Shown here: positions 1 through 9,380 of the stretch, piece by piece | Position numbering within the stretch: position 1 is the stretch's first letter | Layout: the number at the start of each line of letters is the position of its first letter | Assembly (NCBI GenBank): GCA_019752925.1 | Contig: JAIELP010000005.1 | Coordinates: 1 to 64,000 of the forward strand | DNA: 64,000 nt | Reading direction: 5' to 3' | DNA from: a bacterium | GTDB taxonomy: Bacteria > Bdellovibrionota > Bdellovibrionia > Bdellovibrionales > Bdellovibrionaceae | Translations under genes and position numbers: made by a program | Notes under the pieces: generated by a model | Database searches by the model: none | Seen by the model: only the letters and a program-made list of their open reading frames with translations | Told to the model about the DNA's origin: nothing

Positions 1-51
1 TGCGAACCACCACAAAAACTATCAAAAGCAATTCAACAACTTAAATTAAAA

Positions 52-1260
52 ATGAGGGTTCTATTCGCAGATTCAGGAAATCTCACATGGAATGAGGCCG
101 TTAATTTAGCCCAACAAAACAGTTTAGAATTACAGGCGGCTATTTCTAATTTACGTGCAGCAGATCATTCTGAATTATCAAAAATTAGTCCATTTCTTCC
201 GCGCTTGAGTGCGTCTGCCTCCAGCACTCACAGCGGTGCACCGGGTACGGCCAGTGCTAACAGTTATTCTGCGTCTTTAACTTTGAGCCAAAATATTTTT
301 GCAGGCTTTGCTGATATCAATACCTATTCACAAAAAAAAATCACATTACGAATTGCAGAAGCCACGCTAGACTCTGTTAAGTCGTCATTAAGTAAATCTC
401 TCAAACAAGCCTACGCTGGTGTTTACTATATTCAAGATTACAAAAAATTAGTGATCGATATACTTAAACGTCGTAAAGAAAATTATCGTAATGTTAAATT
501 GCAATATGAAGTGGGACGAGAAAATCGAGGTTCACTCCTTTTGTCGCAATACTATGTGGAGCAAGCCGAATATGATTTGAGTTCTACTGAACATCAAGAA
601 GAAGTGGCATTAGAAGATTTACGTAGAGTTTTGGGCTTACCATTGGAAGAGTCCATAACGTTAACCGAAACTATAGAGCGAGCGCCCCTAAAAAAAGAAA
701 AGCCAGACTTCGCCGAGTTAGCGCTACGTCATCCCGATGTAATCATAGCTCAGAGCCAAGAGCTCAGTGCATTGTATGATCTTAGAATCACAGGGGCGCA
801 GTTTTTACCGAGCTTAGATTTTTCAGGAAGCTATAGTTACGGCGGCAGCAAATTTTTTCCAGACCAAGATAGCTGGCGGTTAGGGCTAACACTTTCGATT
901 CCTATTTTTGATGGGCTTAGAACTTTTTCATCTTACCGCAGCCAAATGTCCACGCGAGATGCCAGAAGTTTTTCTGGGCGCAATAGTGTGCTTAAAACTG
1001 CTAGTGAAATTAAAAAAGCTTATTACGAGTACATAGAATCTTTACAAAAAGAAAAAATTGACGAAGGCTTTAGCCAGGCAGCAGCCCTTAGGGCTGAGGT
1101 GGCCCGCAATAAATATAAAAATGGCTTTCTGTTCTTTGAAGAGTGGGATCAGATCGAAAGTGATCTGATTTCAAGACAAAAAGAAAAACTCAGCAGCGAA
1201 CGCAATCGTATTATAAAGCAGGCTGCTTGGGAAGAAGCACAGAATCTTGGAGTGTTTTAA
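52..1260 (+). CDS. TolC-family outer-membrane efflux protein, 5' end uncertain
   Basis: The protein resembles the outer-membrane channel component of tripartite exporters. The typical family opening (LTWNEAVNLAQQNSLELQAA) is followed by two repeats of long amphipathic helices and beta segments, with the second repeat near residue 225. The length of about 400 residues suits the family. The frame stays open upstream to the window edge, and the ATG at 52 leaves only a few residues before the mature domain, too short for a signal peptide. The true start is therefore probably before base 1. The stop codon abuts the ATG of the adaptor gene, so it forms one transcript with the adaptor and MacB-type genes. 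Family assignment is firm; the exported substrate is unknown. Confidence 0.85.
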   Translation: MRVLFADSGNLTWNEAVNLAQQNSLELQAAISNLRAADHSELSKISPFLPRLSASASSTHSGAPGTASANSYSASLTLSQNIFAGFADINTYSQKKITLRIAEATLDSVKSSLSKSLKQAYAGVYYIQDYKKLVIDILKRRKENYRNVKLQYEVGRENRGSLLLSQYYVEQAEYDLSSTEHQEEVALEDLRRVLGLPLEESITLTETIERAPLKKEKPDFAELALRHPDVIIAQSQELSALYDLRITGAQFLPSLDFSGSYSYGGSKFFPDQDSWRLGLTLSIPIFDGLRTFSSYRSQMSTRDARSFSGRNSVLKTASEIKKAYYEYIESLQKEKIDEGFSQAAALRAEVARNKYKNGFLFFEEWDQIESDLISRQKEKLSSERNRIIKQAAWEEAQNLGVF

Positions 1261-2199
1261 ATGAAAAAAAAGTACGTTATCATTTCAGTCATCTTAGTCT
1301 TAACTGTAGGAATCTCGTTGTATTTCGTTTTCAAAAAAAAACCGGCTTTATACAAAGAAGCAAAAGTCGAAAAAGGTAGTATTACTCTTAAAATTTTAGC
1401 CACTGGAACGGTACAGCCCGAAAACCGTTTGCAGATTAAGTCTCCTATTTCTGGCCGGGCCGAACAGATCTTTGTGAAAGAAGGTCAGAAGGTTTATAAA
1501 GGCCAGGTGCTAGCCATGATTAGCTCGACGGAGCGTGCAGTGATGCTAGATTCTGCTCGATCGCAGGGGAAAGACGAAATCAAAAAATGGGAAGAGATTT
1601 ACAGACCAACCCCCATTGTCGCACCACTTGCAGGAATGATTATTCTTAGAAGTATAGAACCAGGACAAACTTTCACTACAAGCGATGCTGTTTTTGTAAT
1701 GGCAGATAGGATGACGGTTGAAGCCTCGGTAGATGAAACCGACTTAGCCCAGATATATGTGGATCAAAAGGCTGAAGTTAATTTAGACGCCTATGTTGAT
1801 AAAAAAATAGAAGCTAAAGTTAGTCAGGTAGCGTTTGAGGCTAAAACAGTTAATAATGTAACCACATACACCATTCAAGTTCTTCCTATTGAAAAACTAG
1901 ATTTTCTGCGAAGTGGGATGACCGCCAATGTAACTTTTGTAGGAACTGAAAAGAAAGATATTTTAATAGTTCCGAATGAGTACATCAAATATGAAAGTGG
2001 TAAAGCCAAAGTACAGGTTAAAACTAACGACAAACCGGATAATCGTGAAGTTAAACTAGGTATTACCAATGGTAAAATCACCGAAATTGTTTCAGGACTA
2101 GTTGAAGCCGATACGATTTTACTACCGCTTAACAGCGACAACAATAGTGGAAGTAAAAAGGGAGCCACATTTTCATTTGGTGGCGGACGGAGAAGATAA
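1261..2199 (+). CDS. MacA/HlyD-like periplasmic adaptor (membrane fusion protein)
   Basis: This should be the periplasmic adaptor linking the MacB-type inner-membrane ATPase to the TolC-type channel. It has an N-terminal membrane anchor (residues 5-24), a split biotinyl-lipoyl domain (VQPENRLQIKSPISG near 50 and PIVAPLAGMI near 119) and a beta-barrel/membrane-proximal domain (SVDETDLAQI near 156). At 312 residues it is short for MacA. Only about 30-40 residues separate the lipoyl halves, so the usual long alpha-hairpin is reduced. The C-terminus is Gly/Arg-rich (FGGGRRR). It sits between the channel and ABC genes with no gap upstream and 3 bp downstream. Confidence 0.85.
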   Translation: MKKKYVIISVILVLTVGISLYFVFKKKPALYKEAKVEKGSITLKILATGTVQPENRLQIKSPISGRAEQIFVKEGQKVYKGQVLAMISSTERAVMLDSARSQGKDEIKKWEEIYRPTPIVAPLAGMIILRSIEPGQTFTTSDAVFVMADRMTVEASVDETDLAQIYVDQKAEVNLDAYVDKKIEAKVSQVAFEAKTVNNVTTYTIQVLPIEKLDFLRSGMTANVTFVGTEKKDILIVPNEYIKYESGKAKVQVKTNDKPDNREVKLGITNGKITEIVSGLVEADTILLPLNSDNNSGSKKGATFSFGGGRRR

Positions 2200-2202
2200 G
2201 AC

Positions 2203-4128
2203 GTGATTGAAATCGTTGGCGTAAGAAAAACTTATCAAATGGGTGAAACCGCTCTTGATGTGCTGAAGGGTGTTAGTCTTTGTATCGAAGACGGTGAGTT
2301 TGTTGCCATTATGGGGCCCTCTGGCTCGGGTAAATCTACACTGATGAATATTTTAGGGCTTCTCGATGTTCCCAGCGAAGGCTCTTACAAATTTAACGAT
2401 ATTGAAACTGCAAAGATGAATGAAGATCAACTGGCGGTCCTGAGGCGCCAAGAAATTGGTTTTATTTTTCAACAGTTTAATTTGCTGGCTAGAATGAGCG
2501 CTTCTGAAAATGTATCTATGCCACTGCTATATTCTAAACAAGGTGCGGGCTCAGAACGCGCTGACGAACTTTTAAAAGAGGTGGGCTTAGCTGATCGTAC
2601 ACATCATCGACCTAACGAACTTTCAGGAGGCCAGCAGCAGCGCGTAGCTATTGCTAGAGCGTTGATTAATAGTCCACATATGATTTTAGCAGACGAACCC
2701 ACGGGAAATCTGGATTCTAAAAGCGAAAAAGAAATTATGGCGATCTTAAAAAAGCTCAACGCCGAAGGCATTACTGTTGTGATCGTTACCCATGAAGAAG
2801 AAATCGGAAAGCAGGCCCGAAGGCTTGTTCGCATGCGAGATGGCATGATTTTGTCGGACGAGCGGCTGGAGAATGAAAAAAAACTGCAAATTGCCAAAAG
2901 TCCTCTACAAATAACAAAATCTAATTTTCTCAAAGATTTTGGAATCTATTTTAAGCAGGGTTTTAAAACTTTGCTTGCCAACAAAGTACGAACGGCGCTT
3001 TCTATGCTAGGTGTACTGATTGGCGTAGCAAGTGTTGTTTCTATAATGGCACTGGGTAAGGGCGCAGAAGCCGAAATTAAAAAAAGTCTGGAAAGCCTTG
3101 GCACTAATATTTTGCGTGTTCGCGCCAACTATATGGGTTACGGCAACAAAAGCTACTGGCTTCGCCATGAAGATATGAGTGTACTTAAAGAGCGCATCGC
3201 TTCCATTAAAAGTATCTCCGCTGTTGTTAGAGAACAAGCTAAAGCTACATACGGTAGTAGCGACTACGACGCCACCATTCAGGGAGTGGCGTCTACCTGG
3301 GCTAAAATGCATGCAAGTGAGCCTGAAAAGGGACGCTTTTTTACTGAAGAGGAGAATGTCGATCGTGCGCGCGTGGCCGTGATAGGTGACGAAGTAAAAA
3401 AACAACTGTTCGGCGAACAAAATGCAATTGGCGAAATGATTAAGGTCAATAATGTGATCTTTCAGGTGATAGGTGTTTTTCCAGCTCGTGGCTCTGGCTT
3501 TAGTAACCTTGACAGCATGATCATGGCGCCGCTTCAAACAGTCATGCATCGTATAGCTGGTCCTGCATGGGTGGACTACATCGAAGTTGAAGCCGACAGC
3601 GTAGAAAATTCCACCGAAATTCAGGAATCAGTTGTTGCAGTATTAAACTCCACGCATCGTGTTCCAGAAGATAAGCAAGATAAAGCTTATACAGTAGATA
3701 ACTCCGCCGATGTTTTGCAAATTATGCAAACAACCATTGGCGCAGTGTCGGCGCTACTTTCGGCCATAGCCGCAATTTCATTATTGGTGGGGGGCATAGG
3801 CATAATGAACATTATGCTGGTATCGGTAACTGAAAGAACTAAAGAAATTGGCTTAAGAAAAGCGGTGGGTGCCAGAGGGCCTGATATACTTTCGCAATTT
3901 TTATCTGAATCTGTTGTGGTGAGTGTGGTTGGTGGACTGATCGGTGTTGCTTTGGCTGGAACGGTGTCTTTAATGGTCAACTTAATTAGCGGCTGGAAAA
4001 CAGCGATAACACTGAACTCAGTGTTAATGGCGGTTATTTTTTCAACGGTAATCGGAATTATTTTCGGAGTGTATCCCGCGAGAAAAGCTTCGAAGTTAAA
4101 CCCGATTGATGCTTTACGTTCAGATTAA
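2203..4128 (+). CDS. macB: MacB-like ABC transporter, fused ATPase and permease
   Basis: This is an inner-membrane type VII ABC exporter subunit, using ATP hydrolysis to drive periplasmic efflux through the adaptor and channel encoded upstream. The N-terminal ATPase has Walker A GPSGSGKST (near residue 38), signature LSGGQQQRVAIARAL (near 140) and Walker B ILADEPTGNLDS. A transmembrane helix near 265 precedes a large periplasmic domain, and three C-terminal helices follow in FtsX/MacB arrangement (GIGIMNIMLVSVTERTKEIG near 535). At 641 residues it matches MacB length. It starts at GTG 2203, 3 bp after the adaptor stop. Whether it moves macrolides, peptides or lipids cannot be told. Confidence 0.9.
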   Translation: MIEIVGVRKTYQMGETALDVLKGVSLCIEDGEFVAIMGPSGSGKSTLMNILGLLDVPSEGSYKFNDIETAKMNEDQLAVLRRQEIGFIFQQFNLLARMSASENVSMPLLYSKQGAGSERADELLKEVGLADRTHHRPNELSGGQQQRVAIARALINSPHMILADEPTGNLDSKSEKEIMAILKKLNAEGITVVIVTHEEEIGKQARRLVRMRDGMILSDERLENEKKLQIAKSPLQITKSNFLKDFGIYFKQGFKTLLANKVRTALSMLGVLIGVASVVSIMALGKGAEAEIKKSLESLGTNILRVRANYMGYGNKSYWLRHEDMSVLKERIASIKSISAVVREQAKATYGSSDYDATIQGVASTWAKMHASEPEKGRFFTEEENVDRARVAVIGDEVKKQLFGEQNAIGEMIKVNNVIFQVIGVFPARGSGFSNLDSMIMAPLQTVMHRIAGPAWVDYIEVEADSVENSTEIQESVVAVLNSTHRVPEDKQDKAYTVDNSADVLQIMQTTIGAVSALLSAIAAISLLVGGIGIMNIMLVSVTERTKEIGLRKAVGARGPDILSQFLSESVVVSVVGGLIGVALAGTVSLMVNLISGWKTAITLNSVLMAVIFSTVIGIIFGVYPARKASKLNPIDALRSD

Positions 4129-4144
4129 CTATATAAAATTAAGA

Positions 4145-5104
4145 TCATTGTACTAAGCCAGCATCAAAAAATGAGTTTGCTAAATCTTTCGTTGATTCCG
4201 GAGACATATGGCCATCGGAAAATGTATTTTGAAACCATTTTTGAGGTATGATTTTAATATTTGAATACTTCTCAAAATTTTTTAGTCCTTTTTCATCACC
4301 ACGCCAGACTAGGGTAACATTTTCGACATCAAACTGATTTCGATACATTTCAGAGATACTTTCAAAAACTCTAGCGGCTATTTGGTATTGTTCATCAGAT
4401 ACGCCAGTATCAAAAAAAGCAATTTTTGAAGAACAGAGCATATAGGGAACACAATATTTGGCGAGTAAACGCTGCCAATACGACCCTTTATTGTCGAATC
4501 GACCATCTAATATGAAGTTGCCGGGTAAAGTTTCTTTTAATTGAGGAAATCTTGAAGCAAATGACATAACCGCTGGGCTACCAAAAATTCTTTGAATTTC
4601 ATTTTGATGTGTTAGAATTATCGCACTTCCTTTTTTTTCTTTAATTTGCTGAGGCAGCTTTCCTTCTTTGAAATGTAGCCACATATGTTGTGGGCCGTAA
4701 CCATAAAATGCTATTGGGTAGGCTTCGTAGATATCGCTACGCATGTTTATGATGTGAGACAAAGTTTCGTCATCTTTTAAGCCTTCACCAAACACCGTAG
4801 AACTATCTAATAGTAGTAAATGCTTTTTTTTGCGAATTCTATGTGAGGCTGGACTGGTGCGAATACCAAATTTATCGATAGTGGCACTGGTTGAGTGAGC
4901 AATAGACCCATTTCGTAATTTTTTAAACTCATGGCGTGAATTAGGTATGGCAACATGTCCCCAAACATCATCTTGTCTGTAGAAAGATTCTTCGGTGACT
5001 GTCTCAACTCCGTTAATGTAAACTCGATTTACCATATCAACAATTTCATTTGCTAATACAGGCATGTGAAAATATAACAAAATTAAAAACAAACAAAATC
5101 TCAT
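4145..5104 (-). CDS. Exported SGNH-hydrolase-like protein
   Basis: A signal peptide (FLILLYFHMPVLA) is followed by a fold resembling SGNH/GDSL esterases. The block I region reads LLLLDSSTVFGEG (D100, S101), and the C-terminal block V reads FSDGHMSPES (D297, H299), the arrangement common in envelope polysaccharide or lipid esterases. The glycine of the GDS motif is replaced by leucine, so activity is plausible but not assured. It ends 16 bp from macB in tail-to-tail orientation. No clear Shine-Dalgarno precedes the ATG. Substrate unknown. Confidence 0.6.
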   Translation of the reverse strand: MRFCLFLILLYFHMPVLANEIVDMVNRVYINGVETVTEESFYRQDDVWGHVAIPNSRHEFKKLRNGSIAHSTSATIDKFGIRTSPASHRIRKKKHLLLLDSSTVFGEGLKDDETLSHIINMRSDIYEAYPIAFYGYGPQHMWLHFKEGKLPQQIKEKKGSAIILTHQNEIQRIFGSPAVMSFASRFPQLKETLPGNFILDGRFDNKGSYWQRLLAKYCVPYMLCSSKIAFFDTGVSDEQYQIAARVFESISEMYRNQFDVENVTLVWRGDEKGLKNFEKYSNIKIIPQKWFQNTFSDGHMSPESTKDLANSFFDAGLVQ

Positions 5105-5534
5105 TAAATAACAGTATAGATGCTGAATTTAAAAAAACAAGAAAACATCGCGTCGAAGTTCAATTAAAGGGGCCAGTTTAAAGTGGTTTAATATGCAGAA
5201 TAGTTTTTGGAATTATAGTAAACCGTCAGACTACAACCGATAGTCATTTCACATAGATATTTAGATAATATGCTAAATTTCTTCGCGGGTCAGATCAATC
5301 TGACCCGCATTTTTAATTATAAGTTGAGCCTTTAGAAAAGAATTGTGCCAATTGTATTTAGAGTTGATGTTGTCAGGGTATGAATATTTGCTGTAATTAT
5401 TTCAATAAGTTTAGGCGCAATGTCTTGCGCAATACTTGCTATTAACGTCAATTTATTAATATAATTCTAGTTATGAAAATATTATTTTGCACATAAATGC
5501 TTGCTAAATTAATCAAGAAATAAAGTAGGTTCAG
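5105..5534. other. 430-bp intergenic region between divergent genes
   Basis: No coding frame is convincing here. The region is AT-rich and contains a strong terminator-like hairpin at 5285-5308 and a second perfect inverted repeat, GCGCAA/TTGCGC, at 5415-5430. The hairpin lies between two outward-facing gene starts, where no protein-coding transcript should end, so a short untranslated transcript from about 5150 is possible. Confidence 0.5.
5285..5315 (+). terminator. Terminator-like hairpin with T-rich tail, orphan position
   Basis: The arms GCGGGTCAGA and TCTGACCCGC pair perfectly over 10 bp around a TCAA loop and are followed by ATTTTTAATT. This looks like an intrinsic terminator read on the plus strand, but no plus-strand gene precedes it for more than 1 kb. 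It may end a small RNA or block read-through towards the 5535 gene. Confidence 0.6.
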
Positions 5535-6131
5535 ATGAAATTGTTTTTAAGTGTTTTTATTTTAAGTCTTCAATCTTGGGCCGTTAATTGCGATTTAGAA
5601 TTGCAAAAAATCACACAGGCTTTTAATCAGCGCTATGAATTTACAAAGATGAAAAACACAGTTACGTTGGTTGCAAATCACACTTCATCTGATGAAAAAG
5701 AAGAATTTTTAAGTTTGCAGAAAAAATTTATTTCAACTCCTCACGATGCTGATCATATGAATGATTTATATGCCATGCAAGCTCGTGCTCGTGAGTTGGT
5801 GCGAGCTATTGTGAGTCGCAGTGGCTTTGAGGTGTTAAATCCGGTAGTCGGGCCCTATGATGCGGTTATTTCTGAGAAGTCGGACAGCACAGGTTATGTG
5901 TATCGCTCAACAGAGGTGCGCAGCCTACTAGCTAGGGAAAATCCACTAGGTCACATCACCATCTGGGAGCACACTACAAATCCAAAATTAAATCCTTGGA
6001 GTATTGTTCAAGTAGGCATTACCGATCAGTTTCGTACCGACTATGTTTCTTATCGCCCGCAAAATGGAAATCGTGTTACGGTTTCTACAGAAGTTTTTTT
6101 GAAAACGTTGTTGCCTCTGAACTGCCGTTAG
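5535..6131 (+). CDS. Exported protein of unknown function
   Basis: I do not recognise the family. A signal peptide (MKLFLSVFILSLQSWAVNC) ends near residue 19. The mature part is about 180 residues with a helical first half (EEFLSLQKKFISTPHDADHM; ARARELVRAIVSRSGF) and a beta-rich second half (HITIWEHTTNPKLNPWSIVQ). There are two cysteines in the mature protein, one near each end, compatible with a disulfide. It ends 15 bp before the VF530-like gene and may be cotranscribed with it. Confidence 0.7.
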   Translation: MKLFLSVFILSLQSWAVNCDLELQKITQAFNQRYEFTKMKNTVTLVANHTSSDEKEEFLSLQKKFISTPHDADHMNDLYAMQARARELVRAIVSRSGFEVLNPVVGPYDAVISEKSDSTGYVYRSTEVRSLLARENPLGHITIWEHTTNPKLNPWSIVQVGITDQFRTDYVSYRPQNGNRVTVSTEVFLKTLLPLNCR

Positions 6132-6146
6132 TTGTAGAACTCTAAA

Positions 6147-6467
6147 ATGACAGATTTTAAACCACCAAAGCCACGGAAAAATAAATATCCTGCTGAAGGC
6201 ATCACTTTAGAAATGATGGTTATTGATCTCGTCAGTGTTTACGGTTGGGAGCTGCTGGGTGAGAAGATCTATATTAGATGCTTCAATCTTGATCCAAGTA
6301 TAAAATCTAGTGTCAATTTTCTCAGAAAAACTGAGTGGGCCAGAATACAGGTTGAAACACTTTACCGCTGGCGTGCTGCGACCGGTTGGGATCCAAGAGA
6401 TGATTCAGATCCCACACCTGTGACAACGCAATTTCCGGAACTTAACGCCGGCAAGTATGAAGAGTGA
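6147..6467 (+). CDS. VF530 family (DUF2132) small protein
   Basis: This 106-residue protein carries the VF530 signature: [18 protein letters not shown], then [20 protein letters not shown] and [15 protein letters not shown]530 of Vibrio fischeri is annotated as a small DNA-binding-like double-helix protein and its biological role is not established. The N-terminal stretch ([10 protein letters not shown]) is basic and the C-terminal 20 residues are acidic and variable. It ends 12 bp from the convergent CBS gene with no terminator between them. Confidence 0.85.
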   Translation: MTDFKPPKPRKNKYPAEGITLEMMVIDLVSVYGWELLGEKIYIRCFNLDPSIKSSVNFLRKTEWARIQVETLYRWRAATGWDPRDDSDPTPVTTQFPELNAGKYEE

Positions 6468-6479
6468 TTTTAAACAATA

Positions 6480-6944
6480 TCACGATATATACTGAGTGCT
6501 CGAAATCCAACCTTCATCTGCCAACGAAGCTAAATCTAATTGTTCGGCTTCATTTAAGAAATCTACATTGTCGGCCAGCAATCTGATTAAATCGTCCGTT
6601 GTAACAATGCCAATGGCTTCATCGTTTTCAACAATTAAAACGCTGCTGATTTTTTTATTTAAAAACAGTTTTGCAACTTCTTTAACAGTGGCGGTTTTGT
6701 GAACTGCCTTTACGGGAGAACTCATTACGTCTTTAACTTTAAAAGAGGTCATTTTGGAGTCGGCGTATTTAAGAGCTATAAAATCACTTTTTGAAAGCAA
6801 TCCAACCAGAGTATTTTTTTCGTCGGTAACGGGTAAATGGCGAATATTGTAATTATTCATCATGTCGTTAGCTTCAGCCAGTGTGGCATCGGCTTTGATA
6901 GTAACTAGTCTTCTTGAAAATATATTTTTGATGTTGGCTTCCAT
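6480..6944 (-). CDS. Tandem CBS-domain protein
   Basis: Two CBS domains make up nearly the whole 154-residue protein: MEANIKNIFSRRLVTI to about residue 60 (including NIRHLPVTDEKNTLVGLLS) and VKDVMSSPVKAV to about 130 (including ISSVLIVENDEAIGIVTTDD). Such stand-alone pairs bind adenine nucleotides and act as energy or redox sensors on partner proteins. No partner is evident nearby. The start has a good ribosome-binding site (AAAGGAG, 7 bp before ATG). The C-terminal tail (residues 135-154) is not part of the CBS fold. Confidence 0.85.
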   Translation of the reverse strand: MEANIKNIFSRRLVTIKADATLAEANDMMNNYNIRHLPVTDEKNTLVGLLSKSDFIALKYADSKMTSFKVKDVMSSPVKAVHKTATVKEVAKLFLNKKISSVLIVENDEAIGIVTTDDLIRLLADNVDFLNEAEQLDLASLADEGWISSTQYIS

Positions 6945-7083
6945 GTGTTCTCCTTTGCGGGTTGTTAATTTATTTACATTACTTGTCCTTTATTTTTATT
7001 GAAGTTCGATTAAAAATATATGATGTCGGTCATAATTGGCCGATTAGTTTGAATTTGTGTATTAGGGCTATAAGCTAATAAGA

Positions 7084-7959
7084 TTAATCTGAGCCCTCAA
7101 TGGGCTCCATATCTCCCATTTTTCCGGCTTCAAAATCTTTCATGGCTTGATAGATTTCGGCTGTCGTGTTCATCACAAACGGACCATGACCTACGATGGG
7201 TTCGTTCAAAGCTTGGCCACCTAAAAACAATAATTTTGTATCTTCGCCAGCTTTTAATTGAATTTTTTCACCTGCAGTTTCAAGTACCGCCATTTCAGCT
7301 GAAATTAACTGATGTGATTCTGAAACCACAACATTTCCGCTGAGCACAAAGACTAAAGCTGTGTGTCCGTTTGGAACCATTAATTCAAGGTTAGCTCCGG
7401 CTTTTAATCTTACATCCCACATATTTATGGGGCTGAAAGTTTTTGCGGGGCCTTTAGCTTCACCGTATTCACCAGCTATAACTCTAAGCTGTCCGCCAGC
7501 TAATTCAACCTGAGGAATCTGTGAGCTTTTAATTCCCTGATAACGGGGAGAGGTCATTTTATCTTTTTTAGGTAAATTAACCCACAGCTGAATCATTTCA
7601 AAAGGGCCGCCAGTTTGTGAAAACTCTTTACCGTGACGTTCTTCATGCACTAAGCCTGAACCGGCTGTCATCCACTGTACGTCGCCGGATTGAATCACTC
7701 CGCCGCCTCCGGCTGAGTCACGATGTTCAACTTGTCCGTCGTAAACAATAGTTACAGTTTCAAAGCCTCGATGAGGATGTGATCCCACACCACGACGTTG
7801 TTTGGTTGGAGAAAATTCGGCAGGGCCTGCATAGTCCATTAATAAAAATGGAGAGGTTTCTTTGGCTATATCGTTATAACTAAAAATTGTGCGTACAGGA
7901 AAACCGTCGCCCACCCAGTGGGGAAAGTCGCTTCTTTGTGTGAATAATACCTTTTTCAT
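7084..7959 (-). CDS. Pirin family protein
   Basis: A bicupin of the pirin family, 291 residues. The metal-site region GSHPHRGFETVTIVYDG, then VEHRDSAGGGG and GSGLVHEER, supplies the three histidines and glutamate typical of pirins. The C-terminal cupin ends with the family motif EPIVGHGPFVMNT. Bacterial pirins are iron-binding proteins, some with quercetinase activity and some that bind metabolic enzymes. The precise role here is open. It stands alone between the CBS gene and an exported protein, with the same orientation, and has a GGAAGG ribosome-binding site. Confidence 0.9.
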   Translation of the reverse strand: MKKVLFTQRSDFPHWVGDGFPVRTIFSYNDIAKETSPFLLMDYAGPAEFSPTKQRRGVGSHPHRGFETVTIVYDGQVEHRDSAGGGGVIQSGDVQWMTAGSGLVHEERHGKEFSQTGGPFEMIQLWVNLPKKDKMTSPRYQGIKSSQIPQVELAGGQLRVIAGEYGEAKGPAKTFSPINMWDVRLKAGANLELMVPNGHTALVFVLSGNVVVSESHQLISAEMAVLETAGEKIQLKAGEDTKLLFLGGQALNEPIVGHGPFVMNTTAEIYQAMKDFEAGKMGDMEPIEGSD

Positions 7960-8035
7960 AGAGCCTTCCGAAAGTTGATGCTTTCAGATGTAAATATGAG
8001 GTCTTTTTATAATTTGTAAAGCTCAGATTTTAAGT

Positions 8036-9340
8036 TTACCAGTGATGAATAACTTCGCCTGGCTTCATGCTTGTTCCGGCAGGAACCTCTATATTATCCG
8101 GAATCATTTCTGGACGCATATAAATATTAATGCGCGGATCAGCTAAGTCCGTTAATGATTTAGTAATAAATTTTAATATGTCGCTTTCGTATTCAGAGGC
8201 TGTATTAACATTATCTGGCAAAACATCGCGCGGAGATTTTGTTGGCTTCCAATTGTCAAAGTGATCTGCAGTAATACCCACCTGCGCAGCAAGAGCTTCT
8301 AGCTTATCCATTGGCAGAGTGGCAATGTCGAGCATCGCGTGTTCCAGTGAATAACCTTTTGAAGAGTAATGACGTGCGATACTGGTTTCCCAAGAGTATT
8401 GAACGGTATCAACCCCTTCAAAACATCCAGAAATCAAAACATAACGTAAGTGATTTTTTGAACGTGTGTTTCTGAATAATGTGGCAGCGGCCATAGGGTG
8501 AGAGTTGGCAAAGTGAATATGCTTAAGGTCGTGGCCTTGTAATGTTAACAGCCACATATTGCTTGAAACGATGTCGCGGTAAGCTTCATAAGATAAAATC
8601 CCACCCGAGCCGTAGGCGCGGGGCGGTTGTTTATTTTTAGCCAGAGCCATAGCAAAAGCCGGATATTCGCTTAGCGACACGATCACATAGCCGGGAGTAT
8701 TAAGTGAAGTAGTAGAAGAAGTTTTATATTCGCGTAATTTATATTCTTCAATTTTTGTTATATTCTCCGCAAATGCAAACTTAGCTCTTAGTAATTCAAG
8801 TTTAATATTTTCATACTCAGCCATCAGGGCTTCTGTAGCCTCTTTAAGCTGTGCTTCGCTCAGATCGGGATTTTTATCTTTAAGAATTGTTGTTGCGTCT
8901 TCTTTTGTTAGACTGTAGAGACTATTTTCTTCTCTTGTGATACGTTTCTTTTTGAAAAATGTTGTGAGCCTTTTTTCTAAAACTTCATAAATTTTTGTGG
9001 AAACTGTAGCATACTTAGTACTTTTGGCTAAAACATCTCCACTACCAGCTTCAATTTTTTCGCGTAGAGCAGTGGCTAAGGTATTCGTGTTATCAATTTC
9101 ACGCAGACCCATTCTTGAAACAAGCGGCTTAATGGCTGTTACTTCTTTATCTGTAAAATCAATAGTCTTAAGTTTATCAACAGTTTTTCGGGCTGTTGCT
9201 AAAGAAATGGCGTTATTAGATCTGCTTGCAGCTCCGGGTCTAACATCTTCAAACAGTATTGTGCATTGATTGGCTGCAAATGTGGGAACAGTTGCAATCA
9301 GGGAAATTGCCAATAATAAGAATTTGAATTGATTTTTCAT
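8036..9340 (-). CDS. Large exported protein of unknown function
   Basis: A clear signal peptide (FLLLAISLIATVPTFAA) precedes about 410 residues that I cannot place in a family. Residues 60-210 are charged and helical (ITREENSLYSLTKEDATTIL; EEATEALMAEYENIKLELL-like heptads). The C-terminal half is more compact and contains GHDLKHIHFANSHPMAAATL, a histidine cluster, and ISGCFEGVDTVQYSWETS. These could form a catalytic or metal site, but that is speculation. It is monocistronic, with a palindrome GGAGATAAATCTCC at 9381-9394 upstream. Confidence 0.75.
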   Translation of the reverse strand: MKNQFKFLLLAISLIATVPTFAANQCTILFEDVRPGAASRSNNAISLATARKTVDKLKTIDFTDKEVTAIKPLVSRMGLREIDNTNTLATALREKIEAGSGDVLAKSTKYATVSTKIYEVLEKRLTTFFKKKRITREENSLYSLTKEDATTILKDKNPDLSEAQLKEATEALMAEYENIKLELLRAKFAFAENITKIEEYKLREYKTSSTTSLNTPGYVIVSLSEYPAFAMALAKNKQPPRAYGSGGILSYEAYRDIVSSNMWLLTLQGHDLKHIHFANSHPMAAATLFRNTRSKNHLRYVLISGCFEGVDTVQYSWETSIARHYSSKGYSLEHAMLDIATLPMDKLEALAAQVGITADHFDNWKPTKSPRDVLPDNVNTASEYESDILKFITKSLTDLADPRINIYMRPEMIPDNIEVPAGTSMKPGEVIHHW

Positions 9341-9380
9341 AATCCACTTCTTTCAAAATAAGGATAAAGTTCAGGTTTTA

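Noticed and set aside
3007-3549. 180-codon open frame on the minus strand
   Set aside because: It lies wholly inside macB, whose motifs are clear, and its translation shows no family pattern.
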